The translations under genes and the position numbers were made by a program. A stretch of DNA of 64,000 nucleotides, taken from the NCBI GenBank assembly GCA_037355855.1, contig CM074758.1, positions 4,251,001-4,315,000 on the forward strand, given 5' to 3'. Each line of letters opens with the position of its first letter. Positions within the stretch are counted from its first letter, which is position 1. The stretch is from Pseudo-nitzschia pungens. Taxonomy: Eukaryota; Bacillariophyta; Bacillariophyceae; Bacillariales; Bacillariaceae. Below the pieces are notes generated by a model. It had not been told where the DNA came from. It saw only the letters and a program-made list of their open reading frames with translations, and searched no databases. Below, piece by piece: positions 24,601 through 33,674 of the stretch.

Positions 24601-24894
24601 GCAACGACCGTTGACTACCTTGCCTTCCTCGTCGTCGATGGGAATCATCTTGAGAAACTTCTTCTTGAAGCACTTTCTCCCGCAGGTCACGCACTCTCCT
24701 CTTTTCAATCGGGCAGCGGTCAGCTCCGATTTGGCAATCACCGATCCCGTGCTGTTGAAATCGGATCCGAGGTAGTCCATGGTCGATGATGAGTTTGTTG
24801 CTTGTGGAATGGGGCTTTGCTGGGGAGGCTGCAACAAGGACGATAGCGGTGGAGCGGTAAGTTCCTTCCGCTTGTGCAATGGAAGGTTTGACAA
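21691..24894 (-). CDS. Armadillo-repeat protein with N-terminal Cys4-type zinc motif
   Basis: This is a single-exon gene of 1,067 residues starting at ATG 24894. An internal ATG at 24780 is a possible alternative start. Near the N-terminus, Cys68, Cys71, Cys75, Cys98 and Cys101 form CVTCGRKCF ... GRCLNC, a small zinc-binding module seen in algal repeat proteins. Residues of about 110-590 are low-complexity Ser/Asn/Gln/His-rich. From about residue 600 to the end there are at least eight ARM/HEAT-like helical repeats (for example VVETCCGALRELTADD and FAQELGCAVLANLTG). Low-complexity runs interrupt them: an Asp-Ala run near 22125, an Asn-Ala run near 22185 and a Ser-Asn run near 21950. ARM repeats bind protein partners; no enzyme domain is visible. 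The partner and role are unknown. Confidence 0.8.
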   Translation of the reverse strand: MSNLPLHKRKELTAPPLSSLLQPPQQSPIPQATNSSSTMDYLGSDFNSTGSVIAKSELTAARLKRGECVTCGRKCFKKKFLKMIPIDDEEGKVVNGRCLNCNPLLLQKSKSCSSGSNNGSSHSCGHSSSHSSGKNRNRSKDRTSLGKIHNGNNGNNGNSNSNVLLRRSKSHQPGSAAVIDAAIAVADCRPATPRDVESFFSHQGGNPSPSHPHQQDQGHRRGSRSGYIPPKRTLSSPARAETTPATNYHHQHQTSTSHTRAARSFGCGAFSNASNFNSSFNVATTPSRRESLDGHSVASSSVASVGSTSSTNTSTNTNANANNITTRRRGSYHPPLSREGSLNSCGSRHSYSNANSLSNSNHSTASSRVASREELEQAALTIMAAAQEHGLMDIDSALVASLNNIVNLGGGGGGGVDLRVHGGSGLQVDGGPGEDPQHPQPPEVVDSEGVLNRGGIFPMRYGRHIYTGSTRTLSSMSSIDEGDQQQLQQQFSLQHDHNGNLQHQLQTLRMVGKSCRTLGSLSTIDGTEEDEINSLNGNNSGNLSNYSGTEASTIFTPAHNKVSSQEEKKDSDTNATTNSDGNVNVNIHHHDDDDAVSVDRLLKQLGDSVQASSSTQSIHAIESLVDFVASFFDPSSKLDLLIERGAVELLVSAMRKYSKSPVVQARACEAFAVFAAPCGGGDDDNDKGRCESSRSGSPSPGASTKRRRRRVLDRRNGAGEAILFCSMILHEETADVQIAALNAIRCLCEDCEENQAEFLRLDLIEPIIRAMENHRDEPRLQEIGSSVVSVLAGNPNNEHVGSAIGLNGGLPVILRAILVHLDDTGVVETCCGALRELTADDPRNVAVFLDTPGSTDAVLNAMRAHSANPFAQELGCAVLANLTGDADHLRRFIANGKGPANANANANAEAAPQPSAEDDADADADADASAELLLGRIIETILEAIQSFAHSPTVQIAGCAALSNLMIDGCDSNSNSNSNSNSNSNDTKMFVVDMGALDALVLAMVLHGENAAVLEAVCLLLLLLAIPENHQHILAANPIELVKAAAETFPDRCSEPADRLIRELGLC

Positions 24895-25398
24895 AATGTA
24901 GTTGTGAGGAGTTTTTTTTGTGTTGTTGGCTGTCGTGGGTTTAAAGAGAACCGATTCGGCAGCAGAAAAACTTGTGCAAAAATATTCTGCAGGGCATCGA
25001 AACGTACGGTATTTTTCTGTTGCTCGTCTAGTGTGATACTGTTTTGTTCTTCGTGATCTTACACGGTAATGCCGTACGTGATGCTCACTCTTGCGGTGTC
25101 ACACCATTGTGCATGTTCATCCTGCGAGTGGCCTTGGATCTTTATGCGGTATCAAACTGGGATGTTATCATTGTTGGCTGTTTTGTGACTTTCTGTTCCA
25201 TCGGGCCCATAGGATTATCAAAAGACCATTCCGCGTGCGATGGGAATCATCCTTAGGCGAAGCGGACGGTTGTGGTTTTTTTACCTCCGGTGGGAAAAAG
25301 ATCGCGTCAACCGAACTACCGCAGGAACTCGACGAATTTTTTGGGCAATAGTACCGGTAATTTACGTATCGTCGCGAACAGGAATTCTTGGTTCTTCA
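24895..25398. other. Short intergenic region
   Basis: This is the 5' flank of the armadillo-repeat gene. No gene, RNA or distinct repeat is seen before the inverted-repeat element that begins at about 25399. Confidence 0.45.
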
Positions 25399-25740
25399 TA
25401 CTACGAGTCCGATAACAATTGAGACTGGTCGAGTGCGCGCCCAAAATGTAACCAATTTACACGAATTTACACAGGTGCACATACCAATGCCAAAAAATTA
25501 TTCTGTAATAGACAAATTCCTATAACCCTTTAAAGTATCCTCTTTTGTTGGTGGAAACCCCTTGTTTGAGCGCTTCACTAAACTCTTCAAAATCGTCTAT
25601 TTTTGGTGTTCGCATCACAATAACGAGAACACATACCGACGAACACCTTGACCATGGTGGATCCGGCAGATACCAGAGCCAAAGCGCGTAGCAAACTGCA
25701 ACTTAGCAGGGAGTTAGGGCAACAGCGAGCGATGCTAACA
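25399..25740 (+). repeat. Left terminal inverted repeat
   Basis: This arm pairs with 28550-28881 read on the other strand. A highly conserved part is the segment containing CACCTTGACCATGGTGGATC, around 25645-25690. Confidence 0.75.
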
Positions 25741-25756
25741 GCGAGTGGTTTCAACG

Positions 25757-25975
25757 CGTCGATATAATACAGGGGGGGGACAGCAAGCAGCAGCAACGCG
25801 TCAATAATACAGGGGGGGGGACGGCAAGCAGCAAGCAGCAGCAACGCGTCGATAATACAGGGGGGGACAGCAAGCAGCAAAGCGTTGATACACAGAAAGC
25901 AGCAACGCGTTGATAATACAGGGGGGGGCAGCAAGCAGCAGCAAAGCATGGATAATACAGGGGCGGACAGCAACA
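25757..25975 (+). repeat. G-run minisatellite, plus orientation
   Basis: About five to six units contain CAACGCGTCGATAATACAGG followed by a run of G, then ACAGCAAGCAGCA. Unit length varies between about 35 and 50 bp. Related units recur at about 26695-26800 and 26895-27030. Confidence 0.75.
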
Positions 25976-26640
25976 CCCCATTCCCATCGGAATTCGAATC
26001 GGCGTCGGACCGGGTGTCGGAATGTGAAATTGCATCCGTGTTGTACCCTCCGTTGTTGGACCGCGACGGAGATACGGCCCGCGCCGCCGACGGCCCGGGG
26101 CTGTCGTGATCGGCTGCGCCGTTGCCGCCGGGATCCCCGTTCGAAGCACCGCCGTTATCCGCGATTGTTGCTGCGCCCGTCTTTTTCTTGTCGGGTCTCC
26201 ACTCAGTAGATTGTTGGGTCTCCACCACCACTCAGTAGATTGTCGGGTCTCCACTATTGTCGATTGTCGCGTCTCCACCATTGTCGGTTGTCGATTGTCG
26301 CGTCTCCAGTAGCGTCCCCACCATTGTCGATTGTTGATTTTGGTTGTATTTCTTAGTGGTAGTTTAGATTTGCTTTTGCAAAGTTGCAAAAATAGAAATA
26401 ATGAAGCGCTTGCTGCCTGTTGCTGCTGGTTGCTGCTTGTTGCTGGATCGATCGATTTCTTTTGGTGGCGGTGGCGCTTGGGGCGATCACAAAACACCGT
26501 GTGGGAGACGGCCGAGTAGTCGTCCATCGTTGCCGTTGTTGCGCTTTCGCCGTCGCCGCTTCCGCAGAGCATGGTCGTTTCCAAAAAGGCGCGCTCCCCC
26601 GCTACCAAGAGGTTGCCACTACCGCTCCCGCTCCCTATTA

Positions 26641-26663
26641 CAGCTGATAGGAATTTTGTAGTA
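26641..26663 (-). mobile_element. MITE arm fragment
   Basis: CAGCTGATAGGAATTTTGTA followed by GTA matches one arm of the foldback MITEs at 9809 and 10234. The other arm is absent. Confidence 0.55.
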
Positions 26664-27969
26664 CCAGAGCCAAAGCGCGTCGCAAACTGCAGCAAGCGTC
26701 GATATACAGGGGAGCAGCGAGCGGCAAGCAGCAAACAACAGGGACAGCAAGCAGCAAACAGCAGCAAAGCGTCGATATACAGGGGGGGGGCAGCAAGCAG
26801 CGAACAGCAAATAACGTATGGGGTTTTGCTAGGTCTGACGCGTGGATTATGTCCTGCGAAATCATACCCTAGCATCGCCTTAGATAAAATGGATACAACG
26901 CGTCAATAATACAGGGGACAGCAGCAACGCGTTGATATACAGGGGACAGCAGCAGCAACGCGTCAATATGCGACAAACAGCAACGCGTCGATAAACAGCA
27001 AGTAGCAACGCCTCGATACTATACAGGGGACAGTAGATTGTCGCGTCTCCACCAGGCGATTGTCGCGTCTCCACCACCAGTAGATTGTTGAATACACCAC
27101 CATTGTCAGAGGCCAAGTTGCTGCTGTTGTTGTTGCTGTCTGCTGTTTGCTGTTTGCAGAATTAGAAATTATGAAGCGCTTGCTGCTTGCTGCTGCTTGC
27201 AGATCCAATTGATCGATTCGATTCGTGTTTTGGTGTTCCAGTTTTCATGTAACATATGTTCGATATCCACCCCTGTAAATGAATAATAACTAAAGACAAC
27301 TCTAACCTATCAGATTACAAGCACATCTGTCTTCAATCCCATCAGTTCTTCTATACTTTGCGGCGCCGGTCGACTTCAATCCCACCATGTGGACGTCCAA
27401 GGTTTTCTATTGTACCTATGTTCGATATCCACCAATGGAGATGGATATCCCACAAGTGTTCGATACTTAAGACGTGGGAGTGATCGACAGCCGGCGCTAT
27501 TGGGTACAATCGAAAACCTATTTCGAAGCAACTAGAGCAAACTGGAGCAACTCTAATTCATTATTTCTATTTTTGCAACTTTGCAAAAGCAAATCTAAAC
27601 TACCACTAAGAAATACAACCAAAATCGACAATCGACAATGGTGGAGACGCTGGTGGAGACGCGACAATCTTCTGGTGGAGACGCGACAATCGACAATGGC
27701 GCTCAGCGCTCTTTTACAACGCCGGGGTAGGTACCATCCTCGCTGTATCCGCAGTGAGCTCTCCCGTCGAACGGACCGATTGCTTCTGCAGCTCTGTAGA
27801 TTTGTTGCTCTAGATCTACCAAATCTAGCTCCCCTCTTCTTGTATTGGTAAGTACCATCGATGCTGTAGCTAGATTGCCGTACGCCATTGTCGTCTTGAG
27901 ATTGGTCGCAGCTTTGACGTGCCACTGCAGCCACACCACTGCCTCATTGTCGGTTGTTGCAGTACAAAA

Positions 27970-28395
27970 ACAACGCGTCTAACCTAGCAAAACCCATGTA
28001 CGTTATTCGCTGCTGTTTGCTACTTGCTGTCCCCCCCGTGTATTATCAACGCGTTGGTTGCTGCTTGCTGCCCCCCCCAGTGTATTATCGACGCGTTGTT
28101 GCTGCTTGCTGCCCCCCCCCCTGTATTATCAACGCGTTGCTGTTTGCTGTCGTGTCGGTATACTATCGACGCGTTGCTGCTTGCTGTCCCCCCTGTATTA
28201 TATCGATGTATTGCTGCTTGCTGCTGCTTGCTGTCCCCCCCCTGTATTATCGACGCGTTGCTGCTGCTTGCTGTCCCCCCTGTATTATATTGACGTGTTT
28301 CTGCTTGCTGGTTCCCCCCTGTATTATATCGATGTATTGCTGCTTCCCCTCCCCTGTATTATATCGACGCGTTGCTGCTTGCTGCTTGCTGCTGG
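27970..28395 (-). repeat. G-run minisatellite, inverted orientation
   Basis: About ten units carry the reverse complement of the array at 25757: a run of C, then TGTATTAT, a CGACGCGTTG or variant, then TGCTGCTTGCTG. Together the two arrays extend the foldback symmetry of the whole element. Confidence 0.75.
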
Positions 28396-28549
28396 TGGAG
28401 ACGCGACAATCGACAATGGCGCTCAGCGCTGCTCTATTACAACCGTTGCCAGTCGGCTCCATCCACGATGCGCGAAAACCCGTCCGCCGTCAAACCGCAA
28501 CTTAAAGAACAAGAACAACCAAAGATCTGGCGGAGACAACGCCGGGACG

Positions 28550-28881
28550 TCGTCGCTGCCCTGCTAAGTCGCAGTTTGCTATGCGCTTTGGCTCTGGTAT
28601 CTGCCGGATCCACCATGGTCAAGGTGTTCGGTGTTCTTGTCTTGTATTCTCGTTATTGTCAAAAAAAGTGAGTTTTGGTTGAGTTTAGTAAGGCACTCAA
28701 ACGTGGGGTTTTCACTAACAAAATAGGATACCATAAGAGGTTATAACAATTTATCTATTACAGAGAGAATTTTTATTTATGGTATGTGCACCTTCCCTGC
28801 ACGCTCAGTGTAAATTCGTGTAAATTGGTTACATTTTGGGCGCACACTGGACCAGTCTCAATTGTTATCGGACTCGTAGTA
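28550..28881 (-). repeat. Right terminal inverted repeat
   Basis: This is the inverted partner of 25399-25740, ending GGACTCGTAGTA. It differs from the left arm by substitutions and several small indels, so the element is not a very recent insertion. Confidence 0.75.
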
Positions 28882-29955
28882 ACACTGATTCTGTGCACCG
28901 CCAGTGAAGTCGGTCAACTATTATTTTAACGGGTGTCTGAGATCACGACAAACATAACTGAGACCTGATGTGTGAATTTTCTGACACGAGAGCAAAAAAA
29001 TGTTATCATACGAAGTATTGTTGTACCGTAGTGCACGCCAGTAGTATTATGATTGCTCGGAAGGGCAAAAGGAGCACAATGTCTGCTTGGTATAAAGCTT
29101 CTCAAAACCCGTAGAGGAAAATGTCCATTCCTAGTATCTGCTGCGGGTTTCTTTGTAGTTGTTGTGCGCAATGACTTGCTTTCCTGCATCATAGTAGGGC
29201 TTAGGAGTAAGGTTTATGCTTTCCACTTCAAACATCTCTGTTTCATGCAATTCTACTGAAAGACAGATACTAGTAGTAGTAGCAAATAGAAGCAAAAGTG
29301 ATGTACTTGCTGTAACTCTGTTTCTTCTAGCAGGAAAGACTGCCTCAGGTATTGAAGATTGTAGTTGTTGCAGTACTGGTATGGTAACTGTTTGCAACAG
29401 GTTCTACTTGATGGCAAACACATCCAAATTATCCCAATTGTTGGTGTGTTTTGGTTTTGATTTTAAGAGAAACATTTGGATATTCTTTTGATACAAAATT
29501 TTGATACAAAAGAATGTTCCTTACTAGTTGGTCTACCCCTTCTGAGTGCAAAGACAAGTGTTTTGGGGTTTCACCCTTTCACTGACAGTGCTGCATTTGG
29601 GCAACAAAAAACAATAAATGGCGTATCAAGAATGTTCATCCCCTGTCCCAAGATCTAGTTTTTAACCAGCTGAAACTAACAATAGCTATAACAACACTTC
29701 TTGGAAAGGACCAACAAAACCAACCAGAGGCAAACCAGAACTGATCAGTATTATTTAACACCTCAACTTGATGAACAGTACTAACATTGAATCATACCAA
29801 TAGCACAAGAATCTATCATGTACAATACTTTCACTTGAATTTGAACAAAACTAGTTTCAGAATTGACGATTCTTCCCTGAGGTGAAGCGCTTTCGCAGGA
29901 GAACATCAGTCATCAGTGAAATATGTAGTAGTAAGAGGTAAAAAAAGGGTGATAC
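28882..29955. other. Intergenic region, no gene supported
   Basis: Short open frames on both strands have no recognisable domain. No repeat of note is seen. The end of this stretch holds the tRNA terminator. Confidence 0.4.
29940..29946 (-). terminator. RNA polymerase III terminator of tRNA-Ser
   Basis: A run of seven T on the minus strand lies nine bases downstream of the tRNA 3' end, as expected for RNA polymerase III. Confidence 0.8.
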
Positions 29956-30036
29956 GACACCGGCAGGACTCGAACCTACGCGGGATAAACCCAATCGATT
30001 TCTAGTCGATCGCCTTAACCGCTCGGCCACGGTGTC
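29956..30036 (-). tRNA. tRNA-Ser (anticodon AGA)
   Basis: This 81-base class II tRNA on the minus strand has a 7-bp acceptor stem (GACACCG/CGGTGTC), a D arm containing GGCCGAGCGGTTAAGGC and an anticodon stem ATCGA/TCGAT with loop CTAGAAA, giving anticodon AGA. It also has a long variable arm and a T arm with GGTTCGAGTCC. The long variable arm and the anticodon both indicate serine. No intron and no encoded CCA are present. Confidence 0.95.
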
Positions 30037-30494
30037 ACTGACAGAGCGACGGAAAACTATAATATGAAGCTCTTTTGTTTGAAGCCCTTAAAATACCAGT
30101 ATTTTGAGCACCATAGACGATCTAATGAATTCTAAATTGTAAGGTTTCATGGTGAGGAAGTTATGGTAATTACACGTAGTGTGCTGGTTCGTGTAATCAA
30201 TTTCTTATTCTTTTTCTGTTATTTTTTGAAAGTGTCATATTTCATTGTTTTCTTGTTGAATCTCAGCGAGACACAGTGGGATGTATCGAAAGTTTGAGGT
30301 TCATGCATAGAGGTATCACACCGACACTAGGAAGTCGACGAAGCATGACTCGGGAAATCCCGCAGATTTTACCAGAAGATTAGAGTGAAATATCGTCCTG
30401 AGGTCTGCATCACTCAATTCACTCTCCTCTCTCTACATACGGGTGCAGTCGGAACCGAACGATGACACAAATATCGTTCAACCGTCTTAATCGC
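30037..30494. other. Intergenic region
   Basis: This is the 5' flank of the tRNA and the 3' flank of the CaaX-ending gene. No gene is seen. Confidence 0.45.
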
Positions 30495-33400
30495 TCACAT
30501 GACGACACACTGGCAATGATGTTCCACGCCGCCGTTGCTTGCCGAGTTAGGAATCTTCTTCGTATCCGAGTTCTTGACCTTTGTTTTGCTTTTTGGTTGC
30601 TTTTTCGTCCCTCCCGTAGTACTGTTATCGGCTGTGCGTGTTGATCGTCCGGAGCTATTTGGTTGCTTCTTACTATTTGGTTGCTTCTTTGTCCCTCCCG
30701 ATCCCGAAGTTTCGGCTGTGCGTGTTGATCGTCCGGAGCTATTAGGTTGCTTCTTTGTTCCCCCCGGAGTTTCGACTGTGCGTGTTGATCGTCCGGAGCT
30801 ATTAGGTTGCTTCTTTGTTCCCCCCGGAGTTTCGACTGTGCGTGTTGATCGTCCGGAGCTATTAGGTTGCTTCTTTGTTCCCCCCGGAGTTTCGACTGTG
30901 CGTGTTGATCGTTCGGAGCTATTAGGTTGCTTCTTCGTCCGTCCTCCACTGCTATTTTCAGTTTTGAGAGCTGGACTTTTGGCGCTATTAGGTTGCTTCT
31001 TTGTCCCTCCCCCATTGCTACTATATTCAATCTTGCGTGTTGATCTTTTGGCGCTATTTGGTTGCCTCTTTGTCGATTCTTTCGCGGTCTTCTGAATTTC
31101 CCGTGGAGCTTTCGCTTTTGGCGCAAATGCCTCGGCGTCTGGGGACTCAACAGACCCTGATCCAATGTTCATTTGGGCTTCGCTGAAAGGGGTCTTCTTC
31201 AGTTCGTTGGTACCGGAGATGTTTTCTTGCACAGAATTAGATGCTGGGTTTGCTGTGACCTCTTCTATGAATGGTTTGTTCTCCTTTGACGCCTGCGGAG
31301 AGCTTTGTTTTGGACCAGGTTTCGATTTTTTCCCGAAAAATTTGCTTTTCAGAGTATTCTTGGGAGCGGGTTCTTCAGATGCTGTAGCACCTTTCCCAAC
31401 CCCAGAGACAGTGGAGGAAATCTTGTCAGTCGGAGCCTTGTTTGTACTCCTTTCGGCTGAACTATTTTCAGATCTCGACGGACCATTTTCCGAACAAGAT
31501 TTCAAATCATCTGACAGAACCTTGTTTTCGAGAGTATCGGTTGTGTCAATTGAAGGCTCTTTGGGTTTTGATGGAGCTTTCTTAAAGCCAATTTTCTCGA
31601 GCATTGATTTCGAACCAGCTGAATTAGGCTTCTTAGTCACACCATCTTTGGAAGTTGTTTTGGGAGAAGCCTCTTGAGGTTTCGAAGTTTTTTCCAGACC
31701 TGATTTCGAGTCACTAATGGGAACTTCACTCGGAGTTTTGCTTGTTTCGGGTGGTGAAGGCTCTTCAGGCTTTGGAGAAGTCTTCTCGAGCCCAGATTGA
31801 AAATCTTTCGAGAGTTTGCCTGTCAGAACATCACCTGTGGGTTTCGGCTTCTTGGATCTCAAAGGAGTCTTCTTGAGCCCAGATTGAAAATCTTTCGAGA
31901 GCTCGCCCGTCATGACATCACCTGTGGATTTTGGCTTCTCCGGGACCAAAGGAGTCTTCTTGAGACCAGATTGAAAGCCTTTCGAGGATAATTCGTCCAG
32001 CATAAGATTCCCAGTGGATTTTGGCTTCTGCTTCTCCTTTTCGGTAGGTTGCGTCTTTCTTAGGCCACTTTGACCACCAGAAGCAGCGATGGCAGCTGCA
32101 AGTGGATTGGAAGAAGTTACTGGTAGAGGATCCTTGTTTTTCACTGTCGTCTTCTTCAAGGCTCCTTTTCCTCCCGAGGCAGCGATGGCGGCTGCAAGTG
32201 GGTTGGATGGCATTGCTGGTACAGGATCTTTCTTTTCCACTGACGTCTTTTTCAAAGCCCCGATTCCGCCAGACGATGCAATGGCGGCTGCGAGTGGATT
32301 TGACGGCATTGCTGCTACAGGGACCTGTTCTTCTAGTGGCGTCTTCTTCAGTGCCCCGATTCCACCAGAAGAGGCAATTGCAGCAGCCATGGGATTGGCG
32401 GGTGGGAGCGGAGGCGCGCTTGATATGGATGCATCTCTCACGTCCGATGGATTTTCTGCAGGTATTTCTTCTCGAATTACAGAATCCTGAATGTGCACTG
32501 CGACACCATCCCTATTCATTCTGTGTCTCATTGCTCCTTCAGGCAAACCCATTTTCATCATTTTTCGATACTGAGTTGCCACCTTTTCATCTTCTCTCGA
32601 CAAGGAAGAAACATTACCAGCGGGTTTTTTCGGTTTTGATGAAGACGATGTGGCAGGAGCCTCTCCACCCAAAACAGATTCTTGGATTTTTGATGAAACC
32701 CCGTCGGATGTCATTTTGTGTCGGACAGCTCCTTCGGGCATTTTGAGCTTTAGCATTTTGCGATACTGAGCTGCAATTTTTTCTTCTTCGGGTGACAGTG
32801 ATGACATCGGAGGAGCACTTCCACTGCTTCGAGAAGTAGCGGGAACAGCTGGTGACTCACCAGAAAAAACTGCATCTTGAATCTTTGCTGAAACCCCGTC
32901 GGATGTCATTTTGTGTCGGACAGCTCCTTCGGGCATTTTGAGCTTTAGCATTTTGCGATACTGAGCTGCAATTTTTTCTTCTTCGGGTGACAGTGATGAC
33001 ATCGGAGGAGCACTTCCACTGCTTCGAGAAGTAGCGGGAACAGCTGGTGACTCACCAGAAAAAACTGCATCTTGAATCTTTGCTGAAACCCCGTCGGATG
33101 TCATTTTGTGTCGGACAGCTCCTTCGGGCATTCTGAGCTTTAGCATTTTGCGATACTGAGCTGCAATTTTTTCTTCTTCTGGTGATAAGGAAGATCTTAC
33201 ACCCGAGGTCTGTTTTTGGTTAGAAGAAGCACCGAAACGAGATGCCGTCGTCGGAGTCGAGGCTTTCGTATTCTCACCAGACATCACAGCTTCCACGATC
33301 CGTTCAGATACACCATTGGACATCATCTTGTGACGAATTGCACCTTCCGGAAGACCCACATCCTTCATCTTGCGGTACGTTTGTGCTATAGCCTCTTCCT

Positions 33401-33674
33401 CGCTGTTCAAAGGACCGTTTCCACCCGACCCTTTGGGTGCGCCGGCAGGTGCAGGAGACGGTGCAGCTGGTCTCGCACCCATTTTCGCCGCAAGTGCAGC
33501 GGCGGCTGCATTTTTTGCTGCGCTCCTAGATGCTTGCTCTGCCTTCGACACCGCAGGCTTTCCTCGCATAGATGTTTTGGTGTTCTGCGCCGTTGTTTTC
33601 GGCGATGGATCTTCTCCGTGCGTCTTTGCGTATCGCCTTTTCACCGCAGATGCTAGTTCCGCCCGAACGTCCAT
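30495..33674 (-). CDS. CCDC53/WH2-like repeat protein with C-terminal CaaX box
   Basis: This is a single-exon gene of 1,059 residues starting at ATG 33674. Five repeats at about residues 91-133, 163-207, 228-272, 293-337 and 358-402 share the pattern QYRKMLKLxMPEGAVRHKM. That pattern resembles the conserved motif of the WASH-complex subunit CCDC53. Four WH2-like units follow (about 427-445, 459-477, 491-509, 523-541) with NPLAAAIASSGGIGALKKT, then degenerate units with SGLKKT. The last third is Lys/Ser/Pro-rich and ends in several TKKQPNSSGRSTRTVETPGG repeats. The final residues are HHCQCVVM, a CaaX prenylation signal with an extra Cys nearby. The family suggests actin-nucleation or endosomal scaffolding at membranes. 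Prenylation is inferred from the motif only. Confidence 0.8.
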   Translation of the reverse strand: MDVRAELASAVKRRYAKTHGEDPSPKTTAQNTKTSMRGKPAVSKAEQASRSAAKNAAAAALAAKMGARPAAPSPAPAGAPKGSGGNGPLNSEEEAIAQTYRKMKDVGLPEGAIRHKMMSNGVSERIVEAVMSGENTKASTPTTASRFGASSNQKQTSGVRSSLSPEEEKIAAQYRKMLKLRMPEGAVRHKMTSDGVSAKIQDAVFSGESPAVPATSRSSGSAPPMSSLSPEEEKIAAQYRKMLKLKMPEGAVRHKMTSDGVSAKIQDAVFSGESPAVPATSRSSGSAPPMSSLSPEEEKIAAQYRKMLKLKMPEGAVRHKMTSDGVSSKIQESVLGGEAPATSSSSKPKKPAGNVSSLSREDEKVATQYRKMMKMGLPEGAMRHRMNRDGVAVHIQDSVIREEIPAENPSDVRDASISSAPPLPPANPMAAAIASSGGIGALKKTPLEEQVPVAAMPSNPLAAAIASSGGIGALKKTSVEKKDPVPAMPSNPLAAAIAASGGKGALKKTTVKNKDPLPVTSSNPLAAAIAASGGQSGLRKTQPTEKEKQKPKSTGNLMLDELSSKGFQSGLKKTPLVPEKPKSTGDVMTGELSKDFQSGLKKTPLRSKKPKPTGDVLTGKLSKDFQSGLEKTSPKPEEPSPPETSKTPSEVPISDSKSGLEKTSKPQEASPKTTSKDGVTKKPNSAGSKSMLEKIGFKKAPSKPKEPSIDTTDTLENKVLSDDLKSCSENGPSRSENSSAERSTNKAPTDKISSTVSGVGKGATASEEPAPKNTLKSKFFGKKSKPGPKQSSPQASKENKPFIEEVTANPASNSVQENISGTNELKKTPFSEAQMNIGSGSVESPDAEAFAPKAKAPREIQKTAKESTKRQPNSAKRSTRKIEYSSNGGGTKKQPNSAKSPALKTENSSGGRTKKQPNSSERSTRTVETPGGTKKQPNSSGRSTRTVETPGGTKKQPNSSGRSTRTVETPGGTKKQPNSSGRSTRTAETSGSGGTKKQPNSKKQPNSSGRSTRTADNSTTGGTKKQPKSKTKVKNSDTKKIPNSASNGGVEHHCQCVVM
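30640..30960 (-). repeat. 60-bp tandem coding repeat near the C-terminus
   Basis: Units of 60 bp encode the 20-residue repeat TKKQPNSSGRSTRTVETPGG. Three consecutive units (about 30740-30920) are nearly identical in DNA. Outer units are diverged. Confidence 0.85.
32682..33075 (-). repeat. 195-bp tandem coding repeat
   Basis: Adjacent units of 195 bp (65 codons) encoding the YRKM...RHKM motif are almost identical at DNA level, including a silent spacer that codes for AVPATSRSSGSAPPM. This indicates recent unit duplication. Confidence 0.85.

Larger units (their letters stand above)
25399..28881. mobile_element. 3.5-kb non-coding element with about 330-bp terminal inverted repeats
   Basis: The left end (TACTACGAGTCCGATAACAA at 25399) is repeated in inverted form at the right end (finishing at 28881). 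Similarity continues inward for about 330 bp with scattered differences and small indels, to about 25740 on the left and 28550 on the right. Inside are G-run minisatellites in both orientations, GTCTCCACC/GGTGGAGAC clusters, a second inverted pair (26327-26403 with 27558-27634) and a MITE arm at 26641. No open frame has protein character. I see no clear target-site duplication. It looks like a non-autonomous DNA transposon or foldback element. Confidence 0.7.

Noticed and set aside
25751..26875. 374-codon minus-strand open frame rich in Cys/Leu/Pro
   Set aside because: It is read through the G-run minisatellite. The same peptide-like phrases occur in other frames and in the inverted array.
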